A stretch of DNA of 64,000 nucleotides from Aquisalinus luteolus (GTDB lineage Bacteria > Pseudomonadota > Alphaproteobacteria > Caulobacterales > Parvularculaceae). Both the position numbers and the translations under genes were made by a program. The notes beneath the pieces are model-generated. The model was not told the DNA's origin, made no database searches, and saw only the letters and a program-made list of their open reading frames with translations. The DNA is taken from NCBI RefSeq assembly GCF_009712425.2, contig NZ_VCJR02000002.1:62001-126000 (forward strand). Reading direction: 5' to 3'. Position 1 is the first letter of the stretch. Each line of letters begins with the position of its first letter. Shown here piece after piece: positions 23,901 to 33,028 of the stretch.

Positions 23901-24701
23901 TCACAGCGCCAGTGTAAGCGAAACCGGTGCGTGATCGGAAGGTTTCTCCCAGCTGCGCGCGTCCTCGTGGATCGTATACGCATCGCGCCCGCCGGCGAGC
24001 GCCGCTTTCTTCAAGGCAGGCGTGACCCAGATATGATCGAGACGGCGGCCGCGGTTCGATGCCTTCCAGTCCTTCGCGCGGTATGACCACCAGGTGTAGA
24101 GCTTTTCCGGCTCCGGGATCAGTTCGCGTGCGACATCGACCCAGCCCGTGCGTTCGATGATCCGCGCCATATGCTCGACCTCCACCGGCGTGTGCGACAC
24201 GACCTTCAGGAGCTGCTTGTGCGACCACACATCATGTTCGCGCGGCGCGACGTTGAGATCGCCGACGAGAATCGACTTCTTGTCGACCGTATCGGCAAAG
24301 CGCTCGGCCATTTCTGTCATGAAGTCGAGCTTGTGTGCGAACTTGTCGTTGACGGCAGGGTCCGGTTCGTCCCCGCCGGCCGGCACATAGAAATTGTGGA
24401 TGTGCACATTGCCTTTCAGGCGGATTGCGATGTGGCGGCAATCTTCCTTGCTGCAGAACTGGTCTGCCCGCTCCTCCTCGAACGGGGTGCGCGAGGCGAT
24501 GGCAACGCCGTGATAGCCCTTTTGCCCGTGTACGGCGATGTGCGGATAGCCGGCCTTCTCGAACGCCTTGCGCGGAAACTGGTCGTTCAGGCACTTGATC
24601 TCCTGCAGGCACAGAATGTCAGGGCTTTCTTCTTTCAGGAAACGCTCTACGAGACCGATGCGCAGGCGGACGGAATTGATGTTCCAGGTGGTGATTTTCA
24701 T
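23901..24701 (-). CDS. xth: Exodeoxyribonuclease III (AP endonuclease)
   Basis: A 266-residue member of the EEP nuclease superfamily acting on abasic sites and 3' blocks in base excision repair. Visible motifs: WNINSVR at the start, LCLQEIKC (metal-binding Glu), YVPAGGDEPDP, VGDLNVAPREHDVW, and the C-terminal SDHAPVSLTL catalytic His/Asp. The ATG at 24701 begins MKITTWNIN; the extra upstream codons are not conserved. In many alphaproteobacteria xth lies near lolA and ftsK; here several genes separate them, so the cluster is loosened but in the same orientation. Confidence 0.95.
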   Translation of the reverse strand: MKITTWNINSVRLRIGLVERFLKEESPDILCLQEIKCLNDQFPRKAFEKAGYPHIAVHGQKGYHGVAIASRTPFEEERADQFCSKEDCRHIAIRLKGNVHIHNFYVPAGGDEPDPAVNDKFAHKLDFMTEMAERFADTVDKKSILVGDLNVAPREHDVWSHKQLLKVVSHTPVEVEHMARIIERTGWVDVARELIPEPEKLYTWWSYRAKDWKASNRGRRLDHIWVTPALKKAALAGGRDAYTIHEDARSWEKPSDHAPVSLTLAL

Positions 24702-24782
24702 GGTCAGGCTTCCGGGACGTTGCAAGCACTCGCCTTAACCCACATCGCCGCTATGCGCCACCCGCACGCACCTGCACCAGCG

Positions 24783-25427
24783 CTAGAAACTGCCTAATCG
24801 CGCGGCGATGGCCAATACGACATTGGCGAGGACAACCAGAACAGCGATGGCAATGCCGACAATCCAGCGGAACGGATTTACAGCGCGGCTGAGATAACGC
24901 GTTTGGGTTCCGGCATCCCATCGGGTGATGCCGTTTTCCTTCAGGCGATTGTAGGATAGCACATGCGCCACGAGAGTGAGGATGGGCAATCCCATGCCAA
25001 GCCCCAGAATGAGAGCACCATAGGTGCGGCGCAAGGCCTGACCGAACCCCAGCTTGCTGCCATCTGTCGTGCGCAGGGAAATACCCATCAGCGATTTGCC
25101 CGGTGTAGATCCGATGCCGCTGATGATTGCGGCTTCGACCAGGGGATAGATCGTAAGGATCGTGATGACGCCAAGCGCCAGGTCGAAGAAGTAGCTGTAA
25201 TCCGAGTAGAGTACGTCATCCAGCCAGTAACCCAGAGGCTCGACGAACAACCCTGTCAGGCCGACAAGGAAACCGACGATCAGTACCGGCACGAAATAAA
25301 GCAGCAACAAGTCTATTTGCTTGGCGACATATCGCGCCCAAGGCCGCGTCTTGACCGGTTTTTCTTCGATGCCTGCCTCTGGCTGACCGGCCCTGCCCAT
25401 AGCCTGCTCTTCCGGTGTCGTATTCAT
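24783..25427 (-). CDS. RDD-family membrane protein
   Basis: A 214-residue protein with an about 27-residue hydrophilic N-terminus followed by the RDD domain: ARYVAKQIDLLLLYFVPVLIVG (the R...D.. signature, with Gln in place of the usual Arg-x-x-Ala), a second long hydrophobic region, TPGKSLMGISLRTTDG, and two C-terminal helices. The STPGKSLMGI loop is a hallmark of the family. RDD proteins are of unclear function; some have been linked to ion exchange. No operon partner is evident. Confidence 0.8.
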   Translation of the reverse strand: MNTTPEEQAMGRAGQPEAGIEEKPVKTRPWARYVAKQIDLLLLYFVPVLIVGFLVGLTGLFVEPLGYWLDDVLYSDYSYFFDLALGVITILTIYPLVEAAIISGIGSTPGKSLMGISLRTTDGSKLGFGQALRRTYGALILGLGMGLPILTLVAHVLSYNRLKENGITRWDAGTQTRYLSRAVNPFRWIVGIAIAVLVVLANVVLAIAARLGSF

Positions 25428-25501
25428 GCTGACTGTCCCCGTCCGTTTTCCCGATCAAAACCTTACGGGAAACTGTCGAGAAGAACAGCCTGAATTCATG
25501 T

Positions 25502-26110
25502 TCAGCGTCGCGGGTCAGTCGACTTGAACAGATCCTGCGCCAGCTGTTCATCCACCCACGCCGCCATATCGGGATAGTCCGTGCGCCAGCCAAGCTCCGG
25601 CATGCGAAAATCGAGATAGTCGAGCGTGGTGACGAAAGCGATCGACGCCATGGTCTTGTGATCGGTAATCTCATCCAGGCTAGCAGCCATGGCCTTGACG
25701 CCTGTCGCCACATTGTCCGCCCAGCGCTGCATCCACCACGGCGATTGCGCCTCGCCATCGGGTGTACGCAGGCGCATCATCGTGCGGCTGACACAGGCAT
25801 CAAGGACGCCATTGCACAGGGCAAGGAGCGTCCTGATCCGCCATGGCGGCAGGTCTTCGTTCACGAACAGGCTGTCGCCTTCGCCGATAGTGTCGAGGTA
25901 ATCGCAGATCACGGCGCTGTCATAGATCATCTCGCCATCATCGGTTTCCAGCACCGGTATCTTGCCCAGCGGGTTCATCGCCTGCAGGTGCGCGCGATCC
26001 CCTGCCGTATCTATGCGGACGACCTCGAGCGACTCACCAAGTCCGTGATGGGCAGCCACCAGGAAACAATTGCGAACGAAGGGTGATGTGGTCGATCCGT
26101 AGAGTTTCAT
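25502..26110 (-). CDS. Glutathione S-transferase family protein
   Basis: A 202-residue protein with the thioredoxin-like N-terminal domain MKLYGSTTSPFVRNCFLVA, the glutathione-contacting GKIPVLETDDGEMIYDSAVI (cis-Pro and ES/DS motif), and an all-helical C-terminal half. Ser or Thr in STTSPF is the probable activating residue. Resembles bacterial GSTs of the YfcG/YibF-type, whose substrates are unknown. It stands between an RDD protein and a TauE-type transporter with no sign of co-transcription with the latter. Confidence 0.88.
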   Translation of the reverse strand: MKLYGSTTSPFVRNCFLVAAHHGLGESLEVVRIDTAGDRAHLQAMNPLGKIPVLETDDGEMIYDSAVICDYLDTIGEGDSLFVNEDLPPWRIRTLLALCNGVLDACVSRTMMRLRTPDGEAQSPWWMQRWADNVATGVKAMAASLDEITDHKTMASIAFVTTLDYLDFRMPELGWRTDYPDMAAWVDEQLAQDLFKSTDPRR

Positions 26111-26226
26111 GGGAGGACTTCCTGTCTGTCGTGGGCGGAGACTAACAGCTCAAGCCCGTCCTGTGCGACCAACTTTTCTGCAGTCGATTGATTTCAATTG
26201 CAGGCAGCTTGATCTAGAGCAACGCC

Positions 26227-27006
26227 ATGGACATGCTCAGCTCCCTTCCCCCATTGATACCAGCCGACCTTACGCTGTGGCAGGCCATTATCGTCATCCT
26301 TGTCAGCCTGATCGGCGCGGCAATGACCGCCGCGACATCGATCGGCGGCGGGCTGTTGCTGGTGGCGATCATGAGTGCGTTCTTCCCGCCTGCTGCCGTC
26401 ATCCCCGTTCATGCTGTGATCATGATCGGGTCGAATGCCGGGCGCTCCATCCTGCTGATAAAGTATGTCAACTGGCGTATCTGGGGCTGGTTCGTCATCG
26501 GGCTTGTCGCGGGTGGCCTCGTCGGCAGCCAGGTCGTCTTCTCCCTGCCGGCCCAGATCCTGCGGCTCGCCATTGCCGCCTTCATCCTGTTTACCCAGTG
26601 GGGGCCGAAGATCGGCAGCTTCGTTTCCGGCGAAGGGCGCAAGGGCAGCATCGTTTATATCGTCACCGGGGCAATTTCCACCTTCCTGACCCTTTTCGTC
26701 GGCGCCACCGGCCCGTTCATGACCGCCGTCCTGTCAAAGGACCGGCTGACGCGGCAACAAATCGTCGCGACGGCAGGCGTCTCCATGACTTTTCAGCATA
26801 CGGTCAAGGTACTGATCTTCGGCTTTGGCGGCTTTTTGTTTGCGCCATGGCTGCCCTTCATCGCGCTATGCATCGCGGCAGGATTTGTCGGCACCTTTAT
26901 CGGCACACGCGTCCTGCACAATATCGATGAAGCGATGTATCGCAGCCTGCTGAAATGGATCCTGACCGGCATCGCCGCCTATCTGGTGCTTCTCGTTCTC
27001 TTCTAG
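26227..27006 (+). CDS. TauE/SafE-family transporter
   Basis: A 259-residue inner-membrane protein with about eight helices. The repeated small-residue pattern LIGAAMTAATSIGGGLLLVAI and its second-half counterpart FVGATGPFMTAVL are typical of the TauE/SafE (sulfite or anion exporter) family. Substrates in the family include sulfite, sulfoacetate and organosulfur anions; none can be chosen here. The ATG may be at 26227 or 26233. A palindromic repeat of a kind frequent in alphaproteobacterial genomes begins right after the stop. Confidence 0.85.
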   Translation: MDMLSSLPPLIPADLTLWQAIIVILVSLIGAAMTAATSIGGGLLLVAIMSAFFPPAAVIPVHAVIMIGSNAGRSILLIKYVNWRIWGWFVIGLVAGGLVGSQVVFSLPAQILRLAIAAFILFTQWGPKIGSFVSGEGRKGSIVYIVTGAISTFLTLFVGATGPFMTAVLSKDRLTRQQIVATAGVSMTFQHTVKVLIFGFGGFLFAPWLPFIALCIAAGFVGTFIGTRVLHNIDEAMYRSLLKWILTGIAAYLVLLVLF

Positions 27007-27048
27007 CGCCGCACCGAAAAGTGGGAACCGGTTTTCGGTTCAGCGGCG
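27007..27048. repeat. Rhizobial-type palindromic intergenic element
   Basis: CGCCGC (27007-27012) pairs with GCGGCG (27043-27048) and ACCGAAAA (27013-27020) with TTTTCGGT (27032-27039). The core CCGAAAA..GGGAACCGG..TTTTCGG is, from memory, the consensus of a short palindrome scattered through Rhizobiales genomes (Brucella, Agrobacterium, Mesorhizobium). It begins one base after the TauE stop codon, so it is also a candidate 3' hairpin for that transcript. Confidence 0.7.
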
Positions 27049-27061
27049 CGCAGCAAAAAGA

Positions 27062-27676
27062 TCAGAAAATGTTGAAGCTGGAACCGATGACCGAGACCGG
27101 CCAGCGACCCTGTTCGAACAGGCGGAATTTCAGCGCGAAAAGATGATCGGCCGGATCGAGGTCCGGATCGACAGCGGCGGCAAGCAGCGTCAGCGCCGCA
27201 TTGTGGGTCGTCTGCACGGCCGAGCCGACGGAAAGGTTGTGTACTTCCTCATCGACCATGTCCCACAGGGCGGCGGTATCCAGCAGCGCACTTTTGACGG
27301 CGTGGCCTGCCTTGTCGGAGACGACGGACAGGCCAAGCTGCAACGCTTCCTCGGAAATCGCCTCCAGCGCCCGGCCCGTCAGGTCGGCGCGAGCAAGCTC
27401 CTCGGCTTCCCAGGCCGGGCTGGACCAGTCAAAGGTCTCCGACGCGGCGGCGGCCTCGTCCCAGCTCGGCAGGACGGCAACTTCGGTGCCCGGGAAACCG
27501 AGACGGTCGAGATAGTCATCGGCAAGCTGGCGGGTGGAGCGGCTAAGCGGCTCTCCGAGGCGGGAAAACCACGGAATAAGCTCCAGCCCGTCGGCAAAGC
27601 GACGCAGGCGGGAGAGAACGGGCACTTCCCGTTCCAGCTGTTCAAGATCGATATCGTCTGGATACATGTCTGACAT
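27062..27676 (-). CDS. Conserved-looking hypothetical protein, acidic and helical
   Basis: A 204-residue cytoplasmic protein without signal or membrane segments. It is acidic (starting MSDMYPDDIDLEQLEREVPV) with long amphipathic helices, and ends in WPVSVIGSSFNIF. Codon usage and third-position G+C look native, and it fills the space between two terminator/palindrome elements, so I believe it is a gene. I do not recognise a family. The ATG at 27676 is only about 40 nt from the terminator of the upstream lolA, so its promoter must overlap that terminator or lie within it. Confidence 0.6.
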   Translation of the reverse strand: MSDMYPDDIDLEQLEREVPVLSRLRRFADGLELIPWFSRLGEPLSRSTRQLADDYLDRLGFPGTEVAVLPSWDEAAAASETFDWSSPAWEAEELARADLTGRALEAISEEALQLGLSVVSDKAGHAVKSALLDTAALWDMVDEEVHNLSVGSAVQTTHNAALTLLAAAVDPDLDPADHLFALKFRLFEQGRWPVSVIGSSFNIF

Positions 27677-27714
27677 ACCATAGAGGTGGCGCGGAGCCGT
27701 GGATGTTTCAAGCG

Positions 27715-27743
27715 AAAAAAAAGCGCCCGGCCGAGCCGGGCGC
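27715..27743 (-). terminator. Rho-independent terminator of lolA
   Basis: On the minus strand GCGCCCGGC pairs with GCCGGGCGC (27723-27731 with 27735-27743) around a 3-nt loop, followed by eight T's (27715-27722). It is about 185 nt downstream of the lolA stop. Confidence 0.92.
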
Positions 27744-27928
27744 AAATTTGCGCTGTAGCGCTTCTTCAACACCGGGAGGGGAATCCGGCGACGCGGAAGC
27801 AGCTCTGCAAGCGGGGGGCGACGCTGAACTGCTCAAACCTAACGCGTAGTGTTACTTTCACGCATCAGTCAGGAATTTTCAAGTTACAGAATGGAAAAAA
27901 TTCCTTGATTGTTGCGCGAATACAAATG

Positions 27929-28750
27929 TTAGCGGTCCCTCAGGAATGACCCACCAGCTTCCGGCGCCCTGAAAGCGTTGTTGGCGATGCGCACACCGGT
28001 TTTCGGGTCATGCAGCTCAACGACCGTGACACCGCCACGCGGGTCATAAACGGCCCAGCGCATCAGTTCGAGATCAGGCGCGGCAAATTCCAGTACCAGC
28101 TGGCCTTCCGTCTCGATATCGCTCGACTCCAGCGTCAGGGAGACAGTGTCAGCCTGGCGATTGACCGCTGTCAGCTCCGCATCGGCGCTGTCGATCTGCT
28201 CGGCCAGCAGGAATTTCAGCGGTGTCTTGTTGACCGGATAGCTGTCGGTCGTCTCCAACTCGCTGTCATGGACATAGACGAGGCCCTGATTGGCAACGAT
28301 CAGCGTCGGGACAGGCTTGTCATATTCGAACCGCAGGCGGCCCGGGCGCGACAGCTGCATCGTGCCTTCGGTGACATTGCCGCTCGGCGCAATCTGCGTG
28401 AAGCGGGCCTCCATCGTGGAAATGCCTTGCAGATAATCGACAGCCTTGGCGAAAATCTCGTCATCGCTGAGATCGGCAAAGACGGCATTTTCAACGCCGA
28501 CGGGCTCTTCCAGATCAGCTGGTGTCATGGCCGGCGCTGTGGACTGATCAGCCAGTTCGGGAGGTTGCGTCAGGTCACGCGCCTCGCCGATCGGCTCGAC
28601 ATCGTCCTGCGCATCTTCCTGCACCACTGCGACAGCCGAAGCAGCGGAGGTTACGGGTGTTGTCGCGACAGACGCCTGAGCGGACATTGCGGGCGTGGCG
28701 GTTGCCAGCGCGAACACGCTGAGGCACGGGTAAAGGGCGGATATGGTCAT
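27929..28750 (-). CDS. lolA: Outer-membrane lipoprotein carrier LolA-like protein
   Basis: A 273-residue periplasmic carrier that ferries lipoproteins from LolCDE to the outer membrane. A signal peptide (cut near PAMSAQA) is followed by an unusual acidic/proline linker of about 65 residues, then the LolA fold: MEARFTQIAPSGNVTEGTMQ, LSRPGRLRFEYDKPVPTLIV, and PVNKTPLKFLLAEQI. These are diagnostic. It is longer than usual because of the linker. The stop is followed, after about 185 nt, by a strong terminator. Several lipoproteins in this window (for example at 42.1 and 58.6 kb) would be potential clients. Confidence 0.88.
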   Translation of the reverse strand: MTISALYPCLSVFALATATPAMSAQASVATTPVTSAASAVAVVQEDAQDDVEPIGEARDLTQPPELADQSTAPAMTPADLEEPVGVENAVFADLSDDEIFAKAVDYLQGISTMEARFTQIAPSGNVTEGTMQLSRPGRLRFEYDKPVPTLIVANQGLVYVHDSELETTDSYPVNKTPLKFLLAEQIDSADAELTAVNRQADTVSLTLESSDIETEGQLVLEFAAPDLELMRWAVYDPRGGVTVVELHDPKTGVRIANNAFRAPEAGGSFLRDR

Positions 28751-28872
28751 GAGAGGCTCCTCACCAATTCATTTAGTTGATACGCAATCTAGGGGGCCGG
28801 TCCGGTCAAAGGAAGGGCAAGGTGCGGCCAGATTGTGGCGCGTCATCACATGATTGTGGGCGGTTTTACCGA

Positions 28873-29349
28873 TTAGCTGGCGCACATCGCCTTGATCACG
28901 TCCTGCGCGGCGCGCGACCAGCCTGCCTCGCCCAGCAACGCCTCGCGATCTGCCAGTTCGAAATCGGCAAAGTCGAACCCCGGCGCGACAGTGCAGCCGA
29001 CTAGAGAATGCGCAGTGCCTGACGCAGGCCGCGCCCCGAACCATGTGCCGGCGGGCACGACATGCTGGGGATTGTCCTGCGACAGCCGGGTGACATGCAC
29101 CTCGCCATCTCGCAATTCATGAACCAGCAGCGGCCCGCCCTCATAGAAGTGCCAGACCTCGTCCGAGGCAATTCGGTGAAGATGGGAGACGTTGCCGGCG
29201 GCCAGCAGGAACAGGATCGCCGTCGATGCTGCACGCGGTCCTTTCAATGTATCGACCGTCACTCCGGCGCGATAGGTCTCCGCAAACCAGCCCCCTTCGG
29301 GGTGAGGCTGGAGGTCATAGCGATCTATCAGCCGGTCAAAACCAGCCAT
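28873..29349 (-). CDS. Cupin-superfamily protein (DUF985 type)
   Basis: A 158-residue single-domain cupin. The start DRLIDRYDLQPHPEGGWFAETYR is typical of the DUF985/cupin_5 group, and the metal-site strand is HLHRIASDEVWHFYEGG, with the second cupin motif at VPAGTWFGARP. The reaction is unknown for this group, though members bind sugar or small polar ligands. I chose the ATG at 29349, which overlaps the upstream gene's stop only slightly at most; a start at 29370 would overlap it by 20 bases. It is probably in an operon with two small membrane protein genes and ftsK, all on the same strand. Confidence 0.82.
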   Translation of the reverse strand: MAGFDRLIDRYDLQPHPEGGWFAETYRAGVTVDTLKGPRAASTAILFLLAAGNVSHLHRIASDEVWHFYEGGPLLVHELRDGEVHVTRLSQDNPQHVVPAGTWFGARPASGTAHSLVGCTVAPGFDFADFELADREALLGEAGWSRAAQDVIKAMCAS

Positions 29350-29350
29350 G

Positions 29351-29713
29351 TCAGGCCTTTCGCCCGGCAAGCGCCGCCATGGCGAAGAGGATCATCAGCG
29401 CGGTCAGCCCTGCAAGGGCAATGGTCAGCGCCAGATGGCCCGGCGGGGCGGGGCGCACGAGCAGCATCATGGCTGCCGCCATCAGGGCAACGAACAATGT
29501 CGCCAGCAGGGACCGCCCGAAGGTCGGCGGCGCGGACGGCTTGACGACGATGAAGGTGATCAGCGCGAGGATGACAAAGAGGAACGCATAGCCCCAGCCC
29601 CCGGCCATGGACGTCAAAACGCCGCCAGCGACATGGCCGCCAATGGGAATGGCGTAGTAGAGGATCGCGACCAGTGCGGCGAGGCAGTAGGCGAAAAACA
29701 GAAAATAACGCAT
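29351..29713 (-). CDS. Small polytopic membrane protein, unknown function
   Basis: A 120-residue protein made almost entirely of four hydrophobic helices: MRYFLFFAYCLAALVAILYY, WGYAFLFVILALITFIVV, LLATLFVALMAAAMMLLV, and ALTIALAGLTALMILFAMAA. No family motif is recognised. It is placed between the duplicated 2-TM protein and the cupin gene with spacing that suggests co-transcription. Confidence 0.65.
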   Translation of the reverse strand: MRYFLFFAYCLAALVAILYYAIPIGGHVAGGVLTSMAGGWGYAFLFVILALITFIVVKPSAPPTFGRSLLATLFVALMAAAMMLLVRPAPPGHLALTIALAGLTALMILFAMAALAGRKA

Positions 29714-29782
29714 TTGTTTCGTCCCCGTATCGTTTCCGGAGGCAAGCGTAGCATGGCGTCAGGGCTTGCGCACCATCATGGT

Positions 29783-30295
29783 TTAAGCTCGGCGGCCAAT
29801 AGCACGAAGCACACCGACAAGGGCGAGCGAGACGAGAACCGCCAGAACCGCCCAGAGGATCGTCAGCACGACCATCAGCAACAGAAGCGGCGTGACCATC
29901 TGCAGGACACTGCCATCGGTGAGGCCCGTCAGCCAGGCCTGTGCCGTCAGTACGAAGAAAAGAAGGCATGGCCCCCAGATGAAGACACGCTGGTACCGGG
30001 ATGTGAAACGCTCGCCAAACCCTGCCTGCCTGGCAGATGCAGGGCGCAGCACCTGTTCCAGACCCAACAGGACCAGCGTGAAGAAAACGGCAGCAATGGC
30101 CCAGACAACAGCGAGCACGGTGGCAAGCAGGAGGAGCCTTGGAATATCCATCGGCCCGGCAACGCCTTCGGCAAGGGTGAGATAGGCCTGCACCGAGGCG
30201 GGCAGGAACAGCAGGCTGATGCCCCACTGGAACACCCGCCTGTACCAGACGGTGAAAGTCATATGGAATGGCGGTGACACCGGCTGGTCTGACAT
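29783..30295 (-). CDS. Membrane protein built from two tandem copies of a 2-TM unit
   Basis: A 170-residue protein with four helices that fall into two homologous halves. YRRVFQWGISLLFLPASVQA (from about residue 18) aligns with YQRVFIWGPCLLFFVLTAQA (from about residue 97); both are followed by a LLLL...ILWA/VVWA...LVLLG helix and a basic end. No family is recognised. The ATG at 30295 follows the C-rich region downstream of ftsK by 67 nt. The internal duplication implies that the single unit may act as a dimer elsewhere. Confidence 0.65.
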   Translation of the reverse strand: MSDQPVSPPFHMTFTVWYRRVFQWGISLLFLPASVQAYLTLAEGVAGPMDIPRLLLLATVLAVVWAIAAVFFTLVLLGLEQVLRPASARQAGFGERFTSRYQRVFIWGPCLLFFVLTAQAWLTGLTDGSVLQMVTPLLLLMVVLTILWAVLAVLVSLALVGVLRAIGRRA

Positions 30296-30362
30296 GGCTC
30301 CCCCCCTGATGCATGGCCCGAAAACTGAGCCCGGAAACCTTTGCACTTGCAGACGGGAAAAT

Positions 30363-32813
30363 CTAGGCCGCGTCCTCGCCCAGCAGCACGTCGCGCTTGC
30401 CGGCATGGTTGGCTGGCGAGATGACGCCCTCTTCTTCCAGCTTCTCGATCAGCGTCGCGGCGCGGTTATAGCCGATAGATAGGCGGCGCTGGATGTAAGA
30501 CGTCGAGGCCTTGCGGTCGCGCACGACGATGGCGAGCGCCTGATCGTAGAGCGCATCGCCGGAGGAGGTGTTGCCTCCGATGGACATGCCGTCGGCCCAG
30601 TCCGGATTCTCGCCGTCCTCGTCGCCTTCGGTGACTTCCTGGACATAGTCCGGGGCACCCTGCTTCTTCAGGTGGGCGACGACCTTTTCGACTTCATCAT
30701 CGGAGACGAAGGCACCATGCACACGGGTCAGGCGGCCGCCGCCGGCCATGTAGAGCATGTCGCCCTGGCCGAGTAGTTGCTCCGCGCCCTGCTCACCCAG
30801 AATGGTGCGCGAGTCGATCTTGGAGGTGACCTGGAAGGAGATCCGTGTCGGGAAGTTCGCCTTGATCGTGCCGGTGATGACGTCGACCGACGGACGTTGC
30901 GTGGCCATGATCAGGTGGATACCGGCGGCCCGCGCCATCTGGGCGAGGCGCTGGACCATGCCTTCGATATCCTTGCCCGCAACCATCATCAGGTCGGCAA
31001 CCTCGTCGATAACGACGACGATGAACGGCATGGTCTCGAAATCGAGTTCCTCGGTCTCGTAGACGGGCTCGCCCGTCTCCTTGTCGTAACCGGTGTGCAC
31101 GGTGCGGGAGAGGACCTCGCCGCGATCCTCTGCCTCACGGATGCGCTCGTTGAAGCCGGAGATATTCCGTACACCGACCTTGGACATTTTCTGGTAGCGT
31201 TCTTCCATCTCGCGCACGGTCCATTTCAGCGCGACGACGGCCTTGCGCGGATCGGTGACGACAGGGGCCAGCAGGTGCGGAATGCCTTCGTAGACGGACA
31301 GTTCCAGCATTTTCGGGTCGACCATGATCAGCTTGCACTGGTCAGGCGGCAGGCGATAGAGCAGCGACAGGATCATGGTGTTGATCCCGACGGATTTGCC
31401 CGAGCCTGTCGTGCCCGCGATCAGCAGGTGGGGCATGCGCGACAGGTCGGCGAATTCAGGCTCGCCGCCAATATTCTTGCCCAGCGACAGGGTCAACGCG
31501 CCCTTGGCATGCTCGAACTCGGTCGCAGACACCATCTCGCGGAAGAAGACCGTCTCGCGGTCGAGGTTCGGCAACTCGATGCCGATGGCGTTGCGGCCCG
31601 GCACGACGGCGACACGGCAGGCAACGGCGCTCATCGAGCGGGCGATATCGTCGGCGAGGTTGATAACGCGGGAGGATTTGACCCCGGCGGCGGGCTCCAG
31701 CTCGTACAGGGTGACGACCGGGCCGGGGCGGACATTTATGATCTCGCCGCGCACGCCGAAATCGGCCAGCACCGTTTCCAGCATGCGCGCGTTCTGCTCA
31801 AGCGCCTCGTCGGACACGGCGATGCGGTCGCGGTCCGTCGGCTTGGCCAGCAGGTTCAGCGGCGGCAGGCGGTAATTGCCGGCATCGAAGACAGGGAATT
31901 CGGGCTGGACCTCGGCGGCCTCACGGTTCGACTTGGCCTTTTTCTTCTGGTTGCGAATGATCTTGCGCTTGACCTCGTCAGAGACGCCAGTGCGCCCATC
32001 TGCGCGAAGGGCCGGGTCGGCGACGAGGCGATCTTCATCCTCTTCCTCATCGTTTTCCTCTTCATATACTTCGTCTTCTGCAACGGCTTCGTCTTCGTAT
32101 TCGACGTCTTCTTCCTCGTCGCGACGGTCACGCATGACCAGGGCGGCGAGCGCCTCCATCTTTTCGCGGGCGGCATCCCAGATCTCGAAGGCAGCTTCCA
32201 TGGCCAGTTCGACATGCCAGCGCTCCACCCCACAGGCGACGCAGGTCGCCCAGGTTGCAATGGCAAGCCAGATCGCCCCGGCGAAGGCAACGGCGCCGGG
32301 AATGCCGACAAGGGCGAACGGCCAGGTCAGCATGGCGGACAATCCGCCACCGATCAGCCCGCCCATGGAGACGAGATAGGGCCAGTCCGCCGTCAGCGGC
32401 AGGCCACCTGCAAAGCCGGCCATGGCGAAGAAACCGACAATCCAGCACAGGAACTTGGCCCAGGCGCTCAAGGGCGTCGCACCCTCCGGCGCGCCATGGC
32501 GCAGGCCCGACCAGCCCCAAACGATCAGCGTGACGGGCAGCAAGAGCGCACCGCCGCCAAGCAGCTGCAACAGGAAATCGGCGATATTGGCGCCAACCGG
32601 CCCGGCGAGGTTCGTTACCGGATTACCCGTGGCGTTATTGAAGGTCGGATCGTTGATAGAAAAGCTGGCCACCGCCAGCCAGCACATTGCGGCAAGGAAG
32701 ATCAACGCCGCGCCGCCGCAGCGCACGACCAACCCCTTGACCGCGTTGCCGGCACGGGCGAGCGCGGAAATTTCCGGTTCTGGCTGTATGGGTCGGCGGG
32801 CTGTGCGGCTCAT
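30363..32813 (-). CDS. ftsK: DNA translocase FtsK
   Basis: An 816-residue septal DNA pump that clears chromosomes from the closing septum. Four N-terminal transmembrane segments (about residues 28-180) are followed by an acidic, Glu/Asp-rich linker (about 230-290), the motor domain with Walker [14 protein letters not shown] and Walker [13 protein letters not shown], and the winged-helix gamma domain ([20 protein letters not shown]) that reads KOPS sites. A perfect CtrA-type box lies 83 bp upstream of the ATG. A very long antisense frame covers the gene but is a codon-bias shadow. Confidence 0.97.
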   Translation of the reverse strand: MSRTARRPIQPEPEISALARAGNAVKGLVVRCGGAALIFLAAMCWLAVASFSINDPTFNNATGNPVTNLAGPVGANIADFLLQLLGGGALLLPVTLIVWGWSGLRHGAPEGATPLSAWAKFLCWIVGFFAMAGFAGGLPLTADWPYLVSMGGLIGGGLSAMLTWPFALVGIPGAVAFAGAIWLAIATWATCVACGVERWHVELAMEAAFEIWDAAREKMEALAALVMRDRRDEEEDVEYEDEAVAEDEVYEEENDEEEDEDRLVADPALRADGRTGVSDEVKRKIIRNQKKKAKSNREAAEVQPEFPVFDAGNYRLPPLNLLAKPTDRDRIAVSDEALEQNARMLETVLADFGVRGEIINVRPGPVVTLYELEPAAGVKSSRVINLADDIARSMSAVACRVAVVPGRNAIGIELPNLDRETVFFREMVSATEFEHAKGALTLSLGKNIGGEPEFADLSRMPHLLIAGTTGSGKSVGINTMILSLLYRLPPDQCKLIMVDPKMLELSVYEGIPHLLAPVVTDPRKAVVALKWTVREMEERYQKMSKVGVRNISGFNERIREAEDRGEVLSRTVHTGYDKETGEPVYETEELDFETMPFIVVVIDEVADLMMVAGKDIEGMVQRLAQMARAAGIHLIMATQRPSVDVITGTIKANFPTRISFQVTSKIDSRTILGEQGAEQLLGQGDMLYMAGGGRLTRVHGAFVSDDEVEKVVAHLKKQGAPDYVQEVTEGDEDGENPDWADGMSIGGNTSSGDALYDQALAIVVRDRKASTSYIQRRLSIGYNRAATLIEKLEEEGVISPANHAGKRDVLLGEDAA

Positions 32814-32895
32814 CGAAACGGTTGGTACTTGCTCTGGTTTTTACGCGAACTTCAGTCTGAACTGACAGGCTGCCATGCGCTTTGCAAAGATTAGG

Positions 32896-32910
32896 TTAAC
32901 GCCTGATTAA
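32896..32910. promoter_or_regulatory. CtrA-type box (TTAA-N7-TTAA) upstream of ftsK
   Basis: TTAA (32896-32899), seven bases, TTAA (32907-32910): a perfect match to the CtrA consensus of Caulobacter relatives. It lies 83 bp upstream of ftsK, in promoter position, and supports cell-cycle control of division. Confidence 0.6.
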
Positions 32911-32969
32911 GCATTGCGCGAGGGCACATGACAATCGGGTAAGCTGCCGCAAACGGCGCTGAATCGGCA

Positions 32970-33004
32970 AAAAGCCCGGCATCCATGACAGATGCCGGGC
33001 TTTT
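32970..33004 (-). terminator. Rho-independent terminator of amt
   Basis: AAAAGCCCGGCATC (32970-32983) pairs perfectly with GATGCCGGGCTTTT (32991-33004) around a 7-nt loop. Located 24 nt after the amt stop on the minus strand, with T's following in that direction. Confidence 0.93.
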
Positions 33005-33028
33005 GTTTTCCACAACCGGGGCTTTGCG

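Noticed and set aside
30777-32894. A 705-codon open frame antisense to ftsK
   Set aside because: It mirrors a confirmed ftsK gene; the composition (His/Asp/Arg-rich, no recognisable domains) is what high-G+C third positions produce on the opposite strand.
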